From the NCBI RefSeq assembly GCF_006438785.1, contig NZ_RCZB01000001.1, positions 879,912 through 943,911 of the forward strand: DNA of 64,000 nucleotides. Direction: 5' to 3'. This document shows, piece by piece, positions 33,664-43,009 of the stretch. The position numbers and the translations under genes were made by a program. Position 1 is the stretch's first letter; every line of letters starts with the position of its first letter. The stretch is from Rhodanobacter glycinis. GTDB taxonomy: Bacteria; Pseudomonadota; Gammaproteobacteria; Xanthomonadales; Rhodanobacteraceae. The notes below the pieces were generated by a model, which worked only from the letters and a program-made list of their open reading frames with translations, searched no databases and was not told where the DNA came from.

Positions 33664-34023
33664 TTACCGAATGCTGGAACGTCGATCGCCGTTGCAGGTG
33701 ACCACGACACCGCCAACCTTGAGCACTTCCAGCTCGGTCACGCCGTCACGTGCACTCATTCGATAGACGGTACCGCCTGCGCCGGAACACTTATAGCCAT
33801 CGGGCAATGCTTCGCCGTACAGGTAATGAACCTTAAACCCGGGCAACTCCACGGGCCGGCGAAGAGAAGCAACGTCGATCCGAGGCGAAGGGAGCGGTTC
33901 ACTCGATCGAGCAGCCTCCATGCCGGCCGTCCCGTCACGAGCGTGAGCGAAGATGTAGCGATACATCGGCACCGTCGCGAGCACGAGCAACACGGCAATA
34001 GCGTAGTACGTCCCTGCTCGCAT
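33664..34023 (-). CDS. Small membrane-anchored hypothetical protein
   Basis: 119 residues from ATG 34023. One N-terminal membrane segment (GTYYAIAVLLVLATVPMYRYI), then a soluble part with a conserved-looking end (YLYGEALPDGYKCSGAGGTV). The outside part has two Cys and may face the periplasm. Family not recognised. Confidence 0.5.
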   Translation of the reverse strand: MRAGTYYAIAVLLVLATVPMYRYIFAHARDGTAGMEAARSSEPLPSPRIDVASLRRPVELPGFKVHYLYGEALPDGYKCSGAGGTVYRMSARDGVTELEVLKVGGVVVTCNGDRRSSIR

Positions 34024-34104
34024 GATTCCCCCGAATCCAGCTGGCAGCATAGCGGAAAGCCAAGGCACGATTCCCCCTTGAGGACTCGAACCACCCTCCT
34101 CCTC

Positions 34105-34680
34105 TCACGTGTCCTCTTCGCTTTCTTCGCCGCGATATGCGGGTGGACCGACCAGTCGACGCCACAAGGGCACGGTCCGACTCCTCACATAGTCATAGCC
34201 GGTTCCCACCGACGCCCAGACCGACTTGTTCACCGTCAGCGTGTGCGTAAGAGAATCAATAACCAATTCCTCCAATCCATCACGCGCAGCCATGATGGAG
34301 CCCACAACCGGCGACTCCGTATGCTGCTTCACGAAGGTAGCGTCATTGAGGTCGAAGTTCTCGCCCGTGCACGCTTGCCGAAACAGGACTCTGGCTTCAC
34401 CGCAGTCGTCGTTCAAGTACTCGCAGCGGCGAAGCAGAGCGATCTCGCGCGTGAGATGTGACAGACGGCGGATCAAAGCGAGGGCCTTTTCGCGATCGCA
34501 TGTGTCCGCGGTGTGGAAAGCGATCGCATCTTGTTCAACGCCCGCGATCTCCGCCCTCAGATCCGTCAGTCGCGTCGATCTATCCTTCCTCAGTTCCCGG
34601 TGATTTTGTTGGTCGCTTACGACGACCCAGCCGATAATTACGGTGAGCCAAGCTATGAGCCACCCTAATGTGGACCACAC
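34105..34680 (-). CDS. Membrane protein, third gene of ATPase/STAS operon
   Basis: 191 residues with one N-terminal membrane helix (GWLIAWLTVIIGWVVVSD), then a long helical cytoplasmic part. It starts 2 bases after the stop of the DUF4325 gene, so the three genes form one operon. It could be the membrane effector or sensor of that unit. Family not recognised. Confidence 0.6.
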   Translation of the reverse strand: MWSTLGWLIAWLTVIIGWVVVSDQQNHRELRKDRSTRLTDLRAEIAGVEQDAIAFHTADTCDREKALALIRRLSHLTREIALLRRCEYLNDDCGEARVLFRQACTGENFDLNDATFVKQHTESPVVGSIMAARDGLEELVIDSLTHTLTVNKSVWASVGTGYDYVRSRTVPLWRRLVGPPAYRGEESEEDT

Positions 34681-34682
34681 CC

Positions 34683-35003
34683 TCAGACAGCTCGCGTGAT
34701 GTAACTGCGAATCTCGCGGACAAGGGAGTCATCGACCGAGCGCAGATTCAGGCGTTGCAGGAGGTCGGCGGCCTTGAAGCCACAAAGACGCACGAGGCCA
34801 CCAAAAGCCTCCTCCAAAAACGACGAGCCGTAGCCAAGCGCGCCATCTAGCTCAATGGTTAGGGCCTCTTGGTTCTGTCGCAGGCGAGGTAGAAGCACCT
34901 CATCCCTAAACGCTTGCCCGCTGAAAGGACCATCTTCCTTAAAGCGACCAGCTGGGAACCTGCTGAAGTCTCTGGCAACGTCCACGACTTTCTCACCTGA
35001 CAT
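34683..35003 (-). CDS. DUF4325 (STAS-like) protein
   Basis: 106 residues. VVDVARDFSRFPAGRFKEDG followed by ALTIELDGALGYGSSFLEEA matches DUF4325, a family related to STAS domains of anti-anti-sigma factors. It overlaps the end of the ATPase gene by 11 bases. STAS-like proteins are often regulated by a GHKL kinase partner, and the neighbour is exactly such a protein, so a partner-switching pair is likely. That is inference. Confidence 0.75.
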   Translation of the reverse strand: MSGEKVVDVARDFSRFPAGRFKEDGPFSGQAFRDEVLLPRLRQNQEALTIELDGALGYGSSFLEEAFGGLVRLCGFKAADLLQRLNLRSVDDSLVREIRSYITRAV

Positions 35004-36063
35004 GTTGATCGTCCCGAAATGGGAAGCTCCACACCAATATTGTGCCGAGTATCGAATACTTAAAGTTGTGGATGTGTATCGCCGGCATCAATGAAGGGTT
35101 TGAGTACTGGAGGCTACCGCGATTGCTGTATACGCGAAGTCGACTTCCATCAACCTCCTCCAACACCCGCGTAATGTCGGAGAATCCCATGCCGCGGTGC
35201 TCTTCCTCAGTCCTCGTCCGGCGCATTCGAAGCGCCGCCTTGATCATTCGGCCATCTGTCATACGCCGGTCGCCAAACATCCGATATAGGACATCCGCCC
35301 AGATCTCAGGATGAGTACGTGGCAATGACCTGGGGATACCGATGCCCAGGTCGCAAACCGCCACATAGAGAGAGTGTTTTTCAGGCCGGCAGAACATCCA
35401 CCATTCCTTGGTGGGCTCCAATTCTAACCCATCCAAGCGCTTCGCGAGATCGCTGTGGTGGGTTACGTTGGTCACGGCTTCAGTGACGCTCCGAAACAAC
35501 CTGCTCGCCGTTTCACTGGATAGTCGCCCAATCTCCTCGATCAGCTCACCCATTTTCGGGCCGTCCACGTTAGCACCCTGCGCCACGCGCCAGTTCACAG
35601 CATCCGGAAGCTCTGGAGCAACTGGGCTCTTGTGTCCCAACATGCCATAGACCCCAAGATGTTGTAGCGCTTGATCGACTTTTGCCACCCTACTCGGAAC
35701 GCACGAGACTTGTATCTCCGGAAATGCGTCGATGAGCCTCGTCAGCTCCGCGTAAACGAGGAGCATGCCCTCAGCGTGCAGTCCGGTGGTGTAGCCAAAA
35801 TCCACTCGGACTTCGCGGGCGCCAGAAGTGAACGCCGAGCGGAGGCTAGCCATGGCCCAAGCAAGCGTCTCATGCAGGGCTTGATCCGAAAGTGAAATCA
35901 ACTCTGGCATGTAGATGCCCGAGACACCGTCGGTGCTCACGAAGACTCTTCCCAGAGTCTCAGGCGTCCGCCGTGACACTCGGAGCCGCTTGAGACTCTT
36001 GCGAAGTCGCTTCGCCCCGATGCGCTTCGCCTTCCAGCGCCGCAGATTTCCCTTTCTGCCCAT
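34993..36063 (-). CDS. GHKL-type ATPase, partner of the STAS-like protein
   Basis: 356 residues from ATG 36063 with a GGGGGAC ribosome site. After a very basic first 35 residues comes a region of unknown type (~50-170). The GHKL ATPase motifs follow: N box VTEAVTNVTHHS, G1 DLGIGIPRSL and G2-like HRGMGFSDIT. No phospho-accepting His domain is seen. This resembles RsbW-type kinases rather than sensor kinases. It overlaps the STAS-like gene. Confidence 0.75.
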   Translation of the reverse strand: MGRKGNLRRWKAKRIGAKRLRKSLKRLRVSRRTPETLGRVFVSTDGVSGIYMPELISLSDQALHETLAWAMASLRSAFTSGAREVRVDFGYTTGLHAEGMLLVYAELTRLIDAFPEIQVSCVPSRVAKVDQALQHLGVYGMLGHKSPVAPELPDAVNWRVAQGANVDGPKMGELIEEIGRLSSETASRLFRSVTEAVTNVTHHSDLAKRLDGLELEPTKEWWMFCRPEKHSLYVAVCDLGIGIPRSLPRTHPEIWADVLYRMFGDRRMTDGRMIKAALRMRRTRTEEEHRGMGFSDITRVLEEVDGSRLRVYSNRGSLQYSNPSLMPAIHIHNFKYSILGTILVWSFPFRDDQHVR

Positions 36064-36507
36064 GTCCCCCACGTTCCAGCAGCTGCAACGACAGGTTTGC
36101 ATTCTATATGACCGCTGGAAGGCAAAACCGTAGAAGGGCTCCGGGGCCGGCTGAATAGGCCGACTACCGACCTTATCGCTCGATCATCGCGCCAATCTGA
36201 GCCTCGATTTGAGAAGTCTCAGCCTGGTAGACGGCGAAGATCCAGCTGACATCCATCCACGACGACCGGCAGTAATGGGTGGAATCGGCCCCGCCCCTTT
36301 CCCCGATAACACAGGCTAACCGCAGGGCGTCGCGTGGATTTGCCCGAGTTTTGTAGACACTCGGGCAGCCAGATGCATCTTTCCGAATCCTGTGGCGCAC
36401 CCAGTTTCAACTACGTTTCCTCGTGATCTCACTGCGCGCCCGCCCCCGCTGTCGACAGAGTATGACTAATTTCATACCAATCCTTGCGATGGCCGTTCAA
36501 CAGCGTT
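36064..36507. other. Intergenic stretch with left direct repeat
   Basis: No well-supported gene; a 75-residue minus-strand ORF (36173-36400) has no ribosome site or recognisable sequence. The stretch holds CCCCGATAACACAGGCTAA at 36301-36319, which recurs on the other side of the next gene. Confidence 0.4.
36301..36319 (+). repeat. Direct repeat, left copy, flanking the DUF4238 gene
   Basis: 19 bases matching 39113-39131 at 17 of 19 positions and a more diverged third copy at 54302-54320. The first two are direct repeats 2.8 kb apart, one on each side of the DUF4238/SEC-C gene. Confidence 0.5.
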
Positions 36508-38997
36508 CTATTCCGTCGCAGCCTCCGGCGCCTCAGCAACATCACACTTGTCGGTCTGGCGGAAAAATGCCAGCCCGAGGGACACCGGCACGTCATCACG
36601 CCCAAAGCCTACGACCAACCGCTGCGCTGTCGGCGACTCAAAGCCATAAGGCGGGATCGACGGGGTCAAGGTCATCGTCGTTTGCAGCTCGGGGTGCACC
36701 AAGCAGTCCGAATCTGGACACAGTTCCCCCAAAGTTGCCTGGAGCACCTCGGTACGAGCACGTGTCGTCGCATCATCCGCGCGCTTCTCGGCTGCCATCT
36801 TCAGGTCGCGCATGGCGTCATGGACTGCCTGGGCGGGTGATTGCGCGGCGATAGTCAGTGCATCCAAGGGGTATAAGGACGTGCGAAAGCGCAGGGGTTC
36901 ATGGGATGCTTGGGTGGCTTCACCCGAGGCGAGCGTCGCCCGAGTGTGCAGGTGTAAATGGGTCCAGAGCGCGCGAACATCGGTCACGATCACCGCTTCT
37001 GTCAGTTGCGCGATGAATAGTGCCAACTCCAGGTTGGTACAGCGCATGACATGGTGCTGCGCACCGCGCTCACCAAAGGCCAGGATCTGCAGAAGTGCGA
37101 AGGGGTCTCGTTCGCCTTGCTGGCGTACTTCATCGATGACGCCCTGCACCTGCACATCGGACAGCCCCGGCGATGCGTCCTTGAACATCGACCGAAGCGC
37201 TTCGTCGTGCAACACCAGCAATGATCGCTCGAAGTCGTCGCGCCCAAGCCAACGAAGCTCGTCGAGGTCCTTCGGGTCCATCTGCCACTCAGCGGTCCGT
37301 TGCTCCGCCATGGTGCGCATCGCATTCTGAAACTGCGGGCTTACATCGCCCGGATCGGGGAATACCACAACCTTGCCCGCGTCGATCAGCGGCGCGAGCG
37401 TGAGCCAAAATATCGCGTTCTTCAACAGCTGCTGCTTATGCGCACCGGGGGTTGTGACGGGGCTGTACTCTGGACGCAGGTTGCGTGGGGTCAGGAATGG
37501 GTCCATCACCAGGACCTGATCGAATAGCGGCACTAGGCTAATTACGCTCATGGCAACGGTCCTTGGATCAGACGGCCCCATGTACACAGCGCGCGTTCGA
37601 CCCGCCGCCGGGCGGGGAAGCAGTTCTGCCAAGTCTGTGCTTTCTGGCCATAGATACTGCGCAATGCGATGGAGGCGCGCGACTTGTTCCTCCGAAAGCC
37701 CGCGCTGCACCGAGACCCATGGGGTCGCCTGGTCCAAGCCGAGCACGCCCGTCAGCGCGCGAACGAACGCCAGGTTGCGTTCGCGCAGACTCATCACATC
37801 CCAAGGTGGGCGCTCCCATGCGGCGCGGTCCAGGCAGCACGCGCGGTACGACTCGCCACTGCCGCAAGGACAGGGGGCCTCCGCGGCCGGCGGGGCGGCC
37901 GGCGCGTCCTTGGCGACAAACTCGTGGTCTTTCGACGTGCGCCCGAATTCGTCCCGATAGCCGAAAGTGCCGTCCGCGTAGCCGATGTGGATTTCGCCGC
38001 CGAAATGCCACAATTCGCCCTCGGGCGGCCGCAGCATTTTTGCGAGCTCCGCGCGTTCGACCGGATGCTTCCGTTCGGGATATAGCCACTCGGCACGCCC
38101 TGCCGCGATGTAGCGGCTGGCCCGTGATTTGAGCCAAGCGTTGATGGCCGTCACTTGGCCGGTGTCCAGGCGGCGCGATCGAATCAGGGCGTCGGTGCGC
38201 ATCAAGGTGTCGCCGAAGTGGCGTGCATTGACGCGCCTGGCCGCGAGCACGACGTCGTCCGGCGCCTTGGCATAAGAAACATGCGTCAGGATCAACAAAT
38301 GGTTGGCGTCGAGCGGGAACAGAGTTTGGGTGCCGTTCCATGCGATTGGCGCGTCGTGCGGATAGGCCAGTTGCGGCGCCTTGTCGGACAAGGCGACATT
38401 GAAAGTTGTGAGCGGGTGATCCGTCACGAGGAATTTCACCCCGGCGTCCTCTGCCGACACGATCTCGCGAACGGACTCTGCCCACAAGGTGCCGAACATC
38501 TGGCGAAGGTGTTGCAACTCCACCATGAGTTCGACCTGCGACAACGCTGGATACCGGCTTCGGATCCAGTCTAGGCCCTTTGGGGTGCGCAACTTCTGCG
38601 CCCCGAGGTACGCGAAAAGCGCCTCGTACTGTCTGTGCACCTGAACCGGATCGCCACTGAGAAAGGCGCGCACCGCCGCCGCGCCGAAGTCGTCGATGTC
38701 CTGGAACAGCACCGTTTCGATCTGGTCGTTGAGCTGTTCGCCGAAGCGCGTGATGTACAGGTCCCGCTCCCAAAAGCACGCCTTGGGCGGTCGCTGGCGC
38801 GGCACGAATACGATTGGGCGGCCGTCGGGCCGACGGCCGGACGGCAAGAGATTGAGCAGCCAGTTATCGGCACCATTGACACCAAACCCGGCTTGGTACC
38901 ATTCGGGCACGTAGTGGTTCTGGCGCGACGGACCTTGAGGTGAGCACGACGGACGGATGCCTCGAACCATGGGTTTGCGCCTCCGACGCGACTTCAC
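36508..38997 (-). CDS. Large DUF4238 / SEC-C protein of unknown function
   Basis: 829 residues. The N-terminus (RQNHYVPEWYQAGF) is the DUF4238 signature, with KFLVTDHPLTTFN later in the same domain; this family is suspected to contain a nuclease-like fold and is common in defence islands. Near residue 395 comes a SEC-C zinc motif (CPCGSGESYRACC). The C-terminal ~400 residues start again with a region that looks like a second helical domain with no family I can name. The gene stands alone between direct repeats. Confidence 0.65.
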   Translation of the reverse strand: MKSRRRRKPMVRGIRPSCSPQGPSRQNHYVPEWYQAGFGVNGADNWLLNLLPSGRRPDGRPIVFVPRQRPPKACFWERDLYITRFGEQLNDQIETVLFQDIDDFGAAAVRAFLSGDPVQVHRQYEALFAYLGAQKLRTPKGLDWIRSRYPALSQVELMVELQHLRQMFGTLWAESVREIVSAEDAGVKFLVTDHPLTTFNVALSDKAPQLAYPHDAPIAWNGTQTLFPLDANHLLILTHVSYAKAPDDVVLAARRVNARHFGDTLMRTDALIRSRRLDTGQVTAINAWLKSRASRYIAAGRAEWLYPERKHPVERAELAKMLRPPEGELWHFGGEIHIGYADGTFGYRDEFGRTSKDHEFVAKDAPAAPPAAEAPCPCGSGESYRACCLDRAAWERPPWDVMSLRERNLAFVRALTGVLGLDQATPWVSVQRGLSEEQVARLHRIAQYLWPESTDLAELLPRPAAGRTRAVYMGPSDPRTVAMSVISLVPLFDQVLVMDPFLTPRNLRPEYSPVTTPGAHKQQLLKNAIFWLTLAPLIDAGKVVVFPDPGDVSPQFQNAMRTMAEQRTAEWQMDPKDLDELRWLGRDDFERSLLVLHDEALRSMFKDASPGLSDVQVQGVIDEVRQQGERDPFALLQILAFGERGAQHHVMRCTNLELALFIAQLTEAVIVTDVRALWTHLHLHTRATLASGEATQASHEPLRFRTSLYPLDALTIAAQSPAQAVHDAMRDLKMAAEKRADDATTRARTEVLQATLGELCPDSDCLVHPELQTTMTLTPSIPPYGFESPTAQRLVVGFGRDDVPVSLGLAFFRQTDKCDVAEAPEAATE

Positions 38998-39112
38998 TGC
39001 CCCATTGCCAACCTACCCACGATACGGGATAGCTGCCGGAAGAGTGAAAATAGTCGGCTTCTCAGTTTGCATTACGAGGACGACCGCTTGGGTCGGTAGT
39101 CGACACCCTACC

Positions 39113-39131
39113 CCCCGATAACACGGGCTAT
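39113..39131 (+). repeat. Direct repeat, right copy, flanking the DUF4238 gene
   Basis: CCCCGATAACACGGGCTAT, 17 of 19 bases as in 36301-36319. Confidence 0.5.
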
Positions 39132-39307
39132 TCATTGTCATCTGCTTCTTAGCCAGAATCGATTGAGCGTTAGGATAAGCATAGGCACCGCGATCAGCAT
39201 TCCAGCCTTGTTCGTCAAGGCTCGAGCGCGCCACTTGGATGGTTGTGGGCGCTGGCACGAGGGGGCGATGGCGCGTAGGCTCAGGCCACCAACAAGGGGA
39301 CTTAACC

Positions 39308-42300
39308 ATGAGCGCAGGGACGCCACCGGCAACACCGGGTACCTACACCTACCTCCGCGATCTGCCTGCAGACGCGGACCAGTTTGGCAGTCACGACCGG
39401 ATTGCCCGGGGCATGGCCGACGCTGTGCTCATCAATCCAGCCCTCGGCGTCATCGGGTTGGTTGGGCCCTGGGGCAGCGGTAAGTCGACGGTGGTGCGCT
39501 TTTTCGAGCGCAACCTCAAAGATCATAAGGACATTGAAAGCTACGTGTTTACCTACGACGCGTGGCTTCACCAGAGCGACCCACCGCGCAGGGCCTTCCC
39601 CGAGGGCTTTATCCACTTCCTGATTGATTCGAAACTTGGTACCGAAAAAAGCTGGAAGGAAGAACTCGACCGCCTCAATGGCCGCATCGAAGTGACGGAA
39701 ATCACCAAGACACCCTTATTGACCAAGGAAGGGGCCAGCGTCTTTATCTCATTGCTTCTGGCCCCCATCGGCCTATCCCTGCTGATGAAGTCCACCATTG
39801 AAAGTGCACTGAAACTGGAAGGATTCTGGCCATCCTTGTCAACAGGCATCATTTCGCTATTCGGACTCGCGTTTCTTGCCGCACCCCTGGTGGTTGCTGG
39901 ACGGATTTATCTGAGCTGGCGACCCTGGAAAAAAGTGTTCAGCCAGAAGTTCTGGAACAAGGAAAACCTCACGGAGCACCGTGATGAGATGAAGGGCAAG
40001 TCGGTCCTTGCGATGTTCATGAGTAAAGATGTTACCAACCATCTCAATCGCATCACGCGGGACCCGATTCCGACGGCGATCGAGTTCCAGAACCTGCTTC
40101 GCACCATCATGCACGAGGTCGGCAAGCCAGCGCGGAGATTTGTCTTTGTCATCGACAACCTCGACCGGCTCCCAGCCGAGGATGCTCTGGAAATGTGGGC
40201 GACTATCCGGAGCTTTTTCCTCGGTAAATCGTCTGCTGGCGACCCTCCCTTGTACGAGCTGCCGACCGTGGTGCTACCTTTTGACGAGACGGCACTGCGC
40301 AACATCTACAAGGACGGTGTGGAGGAATCAGGCGAGATGAGCCGGACGGCCGCGTTCATGGAAAAGACCTTTGATTTGACCTTCCGGGTGACCCGTCCTG
40401 TGCTCACCGGATGGCAGGATTACGTCAAGTCACAGATGGTCCATCTTTTTGGGACCGATCTCGAAGACAGCTGGACTCGTCGCACGACTGATTTTCTGGA
40501 CGCTTATTTCATTCCAACAGGTATTCCCGTTACACCGCGTCGCATCAACTCCATCCTCAACACGATTGCGGTGACCTGGCGGCAGTGGAAAATGGAAGAC
40601 GTCAGCTTCGTTTCGGTGGCCTATTACTGCGTTTTCCAAAGGCGTATCGATGATGGTTTGATGATGCAAATCGCGACACCCCAGGCGTCCATTGACCAGC
40701 ATGATGCAAACTGGCAGCGGTCCATTGCGGCGCTGCACTTTGGGGTTCCGCCAAAGGTCGCCTACCAGGTGTTGCTTGAGGGCCCCATCCGGGCAGCCCT
40801 GGCCAGCGAAAAGAAGGGAGAACTTGGCAAGCTGATGGAGTCTCCAGGCTTTGACCCTGTTTTTCGTCGTTTCGTGCAACAGCTGCAAAGCCCAGACAGT
40901 GTTGCCACTGAAGGTGTGGTTGCCTGTATCAACCACCTCCAGGACGCTTCGCCGGCCTTGAAGAGTCACCATGCGGAGGAGTGGGCGCTGCTGCAGCAAG
41001 CGTTCATCAAGACAAGCCGGTGGAACATGTTTGGCGAGCCATTGCGCTCGGCCAGCCTGCACCTGATTGAGCGCGGAGAGCTGCTCGAACAGAAGAAAAA
41101 AGTACTCGTGTCGACTCTTTCGCACACTATCGATGCCGTCACTGCTGCCGAGGCATCCAATGCCGAATCCCTTGGGGTGTTTTTCAACGAAATCGATGCG
41201 CGCTTCCCGGACCTTGTGGAGGGCGTTGACTCCCTAGTCATTCCCAACCCGCCGGAAACGCTCGCCCGGGTGGCCGAGCTTTGCAGTTCACATCCACAGG
41301 TCTTGGCGCGGCTATCGACTGATGCGGAAAGCGGCGCCATCTTTGGCGTGCTCGCCACCGATCTTAACCTTCTCGACGCAGAGCGAACTGAAGCCAGATT
41401 TAGGGCTGTCCTTCAGACGCGTTATGGTGAACAAGACAGGGCCTACATTGACGCAGTTGCCACACGTCTTGGAAACCCGGTCGGGCCTGGTTCTGAGACA
41501 GCGCTCCTCGCGCTTGGCCTGGCAGCTCGCGCGGGCAACAAGGCGGCTATTGAACATATCAGCCAGCTTGTGTCGAGCAATCGCCTGCTCGAGATCGTCA
41601 ATGATGCCTGGACCCTAGACACCCTGCTCATTTATGCAAGGGCCAGCGTGTTGCTGCTCTTGAACAACCCGGGCATGTTCCCGTCAGCGCGCCCGGCGCT
41701 CAAACTGCCCTCCCCTGACCAGTTTTCACTCCTTGTCACGCAGGCCCTCGCTGACTTTGCCGGACCGGAGCGGATGACTTTTGGCGCGCTCTTGAACATT
41801 GTCCATGCGGCATCAGCCACTCGCTTCGTCCTCCACCCGACCCTTGCGAGATCCATCGAAACTGGCGAAGTTTCAGACTTTACCGTTGACGACCACTTCG
41901 CCAAATTTGCCTTGCTGGTGTCGGTGTTCGCTGAGCAGGAGTCCACTGCACTGTCGCGCTTGATGGCCGAACAAGCCTCGTTCTGGACAGCCATTGCGGC
42001 ACGTCCTGTGGACAGCGTCTCGGTCACTCTTCTCCGTCAGCTGAGCGCGGATCCAACGTTCGCCCCGCAGGCGTTCACAACTTTGGCTTCTATCCTTGGC
42101 AAGGTACCTGAAGAGACCTGGACAGCTGCCATTGCGGGCCCGAACGATGCCACCGCTGCCATTGAGCTTTACAAGCTCCACGACCTCGGTCGCCTTGAGC
42201 TTCCCGCGCTCGCAGTCCCGCTGACCCGGACCATGGAAACAACCTTTGCATCACCCTCGCCAGAATGGCTTGCACGGTGGTTTTTCCTGGCTTTTCTCCT

Positions 42301-42724
42301 GCCTGACGCGAACCGCCGAACGCTTCTCAAGACCCTTCGCGACCGCATTCTGACAGTCGACCCCGCGACGCCATTGCAGCCCGTGCTCACGGCAGGCGGC
42401 CCCGCGTTGATTGAAGATGGGCGCTTCGTCGACAAAGCTGACGACTTCATTCGGCGGATCTATGCGGTATTCAAAGCGCAGCCTGAAGCAGAAACCTACT
42501 TGATGACGCAGGCCGCTGCACTTGCACCGCTCTTCAAAGGCAGTTCGGATGACACCAGGCAAGTGATCGGTGAGTGGGTTAACGGGCTTGCACGGAGTGC
42601 CACGGCCACGGAAGTAGGTCTCGCAACGGTGCTTGGTGCGAGTTGGGGAATTGAGCTCGCTGCCGAACAACAGGAGAAACACCTTTCGGAGCCAGACCAA
42701 GACAAAGGCGCCCCTTCATTCTGA
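39308..42724 (+). CDS. KAP family P-loop NTPase
   Basis: 1138 residues from ATG 39308 with an AGGGGAC ribosome site. Walker A is GPWGSGKST at residues 53-61; Walker B is FVFVIDNLDRLP near 290. Between them, about residues 165-230, two hydrophobic stretches (VFISLLLAPIGLSLLMKS and LFGLAFLAAPLVVAG) are the membrane insertion typical of KAP NTPases. The C-terminal ~700 residues are helical repeats without a name. KAP proteins work at the membrane and are often found in phage-defence regions; a defence role here is suggested by the neighbours only. Confidence 0.85.
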   Translation: MSAGTPPATPGTYTYLRDLPADADQFGSHDRIARGMADAVLINPALGVIGLVGPWGSGKSTVVRFFERNLKDHKDIESYVFTYDAWLHQSDPPRRAFPEGFIHFLIDSKLGTEKSWKEELDRLNGRIEVTEITKTPLLTKEGASVFISLLLAPIGLSLLMKSTIESALKLEGFWPSLSTGIISLFGLAFLAAPLVVAGRIYLSWRPWKKVFSQKFWNKENLTEHRDEMKGKSVLAMFMSKDVTNHLNRITRDPIPTAIEFQNLLRTIMHEVGKPARRFVFVIDNLDRLPAEDALEMWATIRSFFLGKSSAGDPPLYELPTVVLPFDETALRNIYKDGVEESGEMSRTAAFMEKTFDLTFRVTRPVLTGWQDYVKSQMVHLFGTDLEDSWTRRTTDFLDAYFIPTGIPVTPRRINSILNTIAVTWRQWKMEDVSFVSVAYYCVFQRRIDDGLMMQIATPQASIDQHDANWQRSIAALHFGVPPKVAYQVLLEGPIRAALASEKKGELGKLMESPGFDPVFRRFVQQLQSPDSVATEGVVACINHLQDASPALKSHHAEEWALLQQAFIKTSRWNMFGEPLRSASLHLIERGELLEQKKKVLVSTLSHTIDAVTAAEASNAESLGVFFNEIDARFPDLVEGVDSLVIPNPPETLARVAELCSSHPQVLARLSTDAESGAIFGVLATDLNLLDAERTEARFRAVLQTRYGEQDRAYIDAVATRLGNPVGPGSETALLALGLAARAGNKAAIEHISQLVSSNRLLEIVNDAWTLDTLLIYARASVLLLLNNPGMFPSARPALKLPSPDQFSLLVTQALADFAGPERMTFGALLNIVHAASATRFVLHPTLARSIETGEVSDFTVDDHFAKFALLVSVFAEQESTALSRLMAEQASFWTAIAARPVDSVSVTLLRQLSADPTFAPQAFTTLASILGKVPEETWTAAIAGPNDATAAIELYKLHDLGRLELPALAVPLTRTMETTFASPSPEWLARWFFLAFLLPDANRRTLLKTLRDRILTVDPATPLQPVLTAGGPALIEDGRFVDKADDFIRRIYAVFKAQPEAETYLMTQAAALAPLFKGSSDDTRQVIGEWVNGLARSATATEVGLATVLGASWGIELAAEQQEKHLSEPDQDKGAPSF

Positions 42725-42751
42725 ATGCGTCTAACAGGCTGTTGAGAAACT

Positions 42752-42977
42752 ACGACGCATCGTCGCGGTCACCGACCCGGACGCACGCCTGATCCGCAAG
42801 GGCAAAGGCAAGGAGGCCAAGCTGAGCTATCTGGCCAATGCCCTGATGGAAAACCGTAACGGCCTGTTGGTGGCCGTGGACGTGCGCCACGCCAGCGGCA
42901 CCGGTGAACGCGACGGTGCACTGGATCTGCTGACCGCTGCCGAGGTGAAACGCGGCGCCACGCTCGGTGCGGACTAG
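42752..42977 (+). pseudogene. IS5-type transposase fragment
   Basis: One frame reads DPDARLIRKGKGKEAKLSYL, then ALMENRNGLLVAVDVRHASG and ERDGALDLL. This is the middle part of an IS5-family DDE transposase. Start and end of the gene are missing. It follows the KAP gene stop by ~28 bases, so it was probably part of an insertion that has since decayed. Confidence 0.75.
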
Positions 42978-43009
42978 GCACCGCGTAAACGGTGCGGATG
43001 GGACGTGCG

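Noticed and set aside
34850..34910. TAGCTCAATGGTTAGGGC looks like a tRNA D-arm
   Set aside because: It lies inside the DUF4325 coding region on the other strand, and no matching T-arm or cloverleaf follows.
36173..36400. 75-residue minus-strand ORF before the ATPase operon
   Set aside because: No ribosome site and no recognisable sequence; it runs across the direct repeat.
37568..38779. 403-residue minus-strand ORF
   Set aside because: It is another frame of the DUF4238 gene with Arg/Gly/Ala-rich composition; the 829-residue frame has recognisable motifs.
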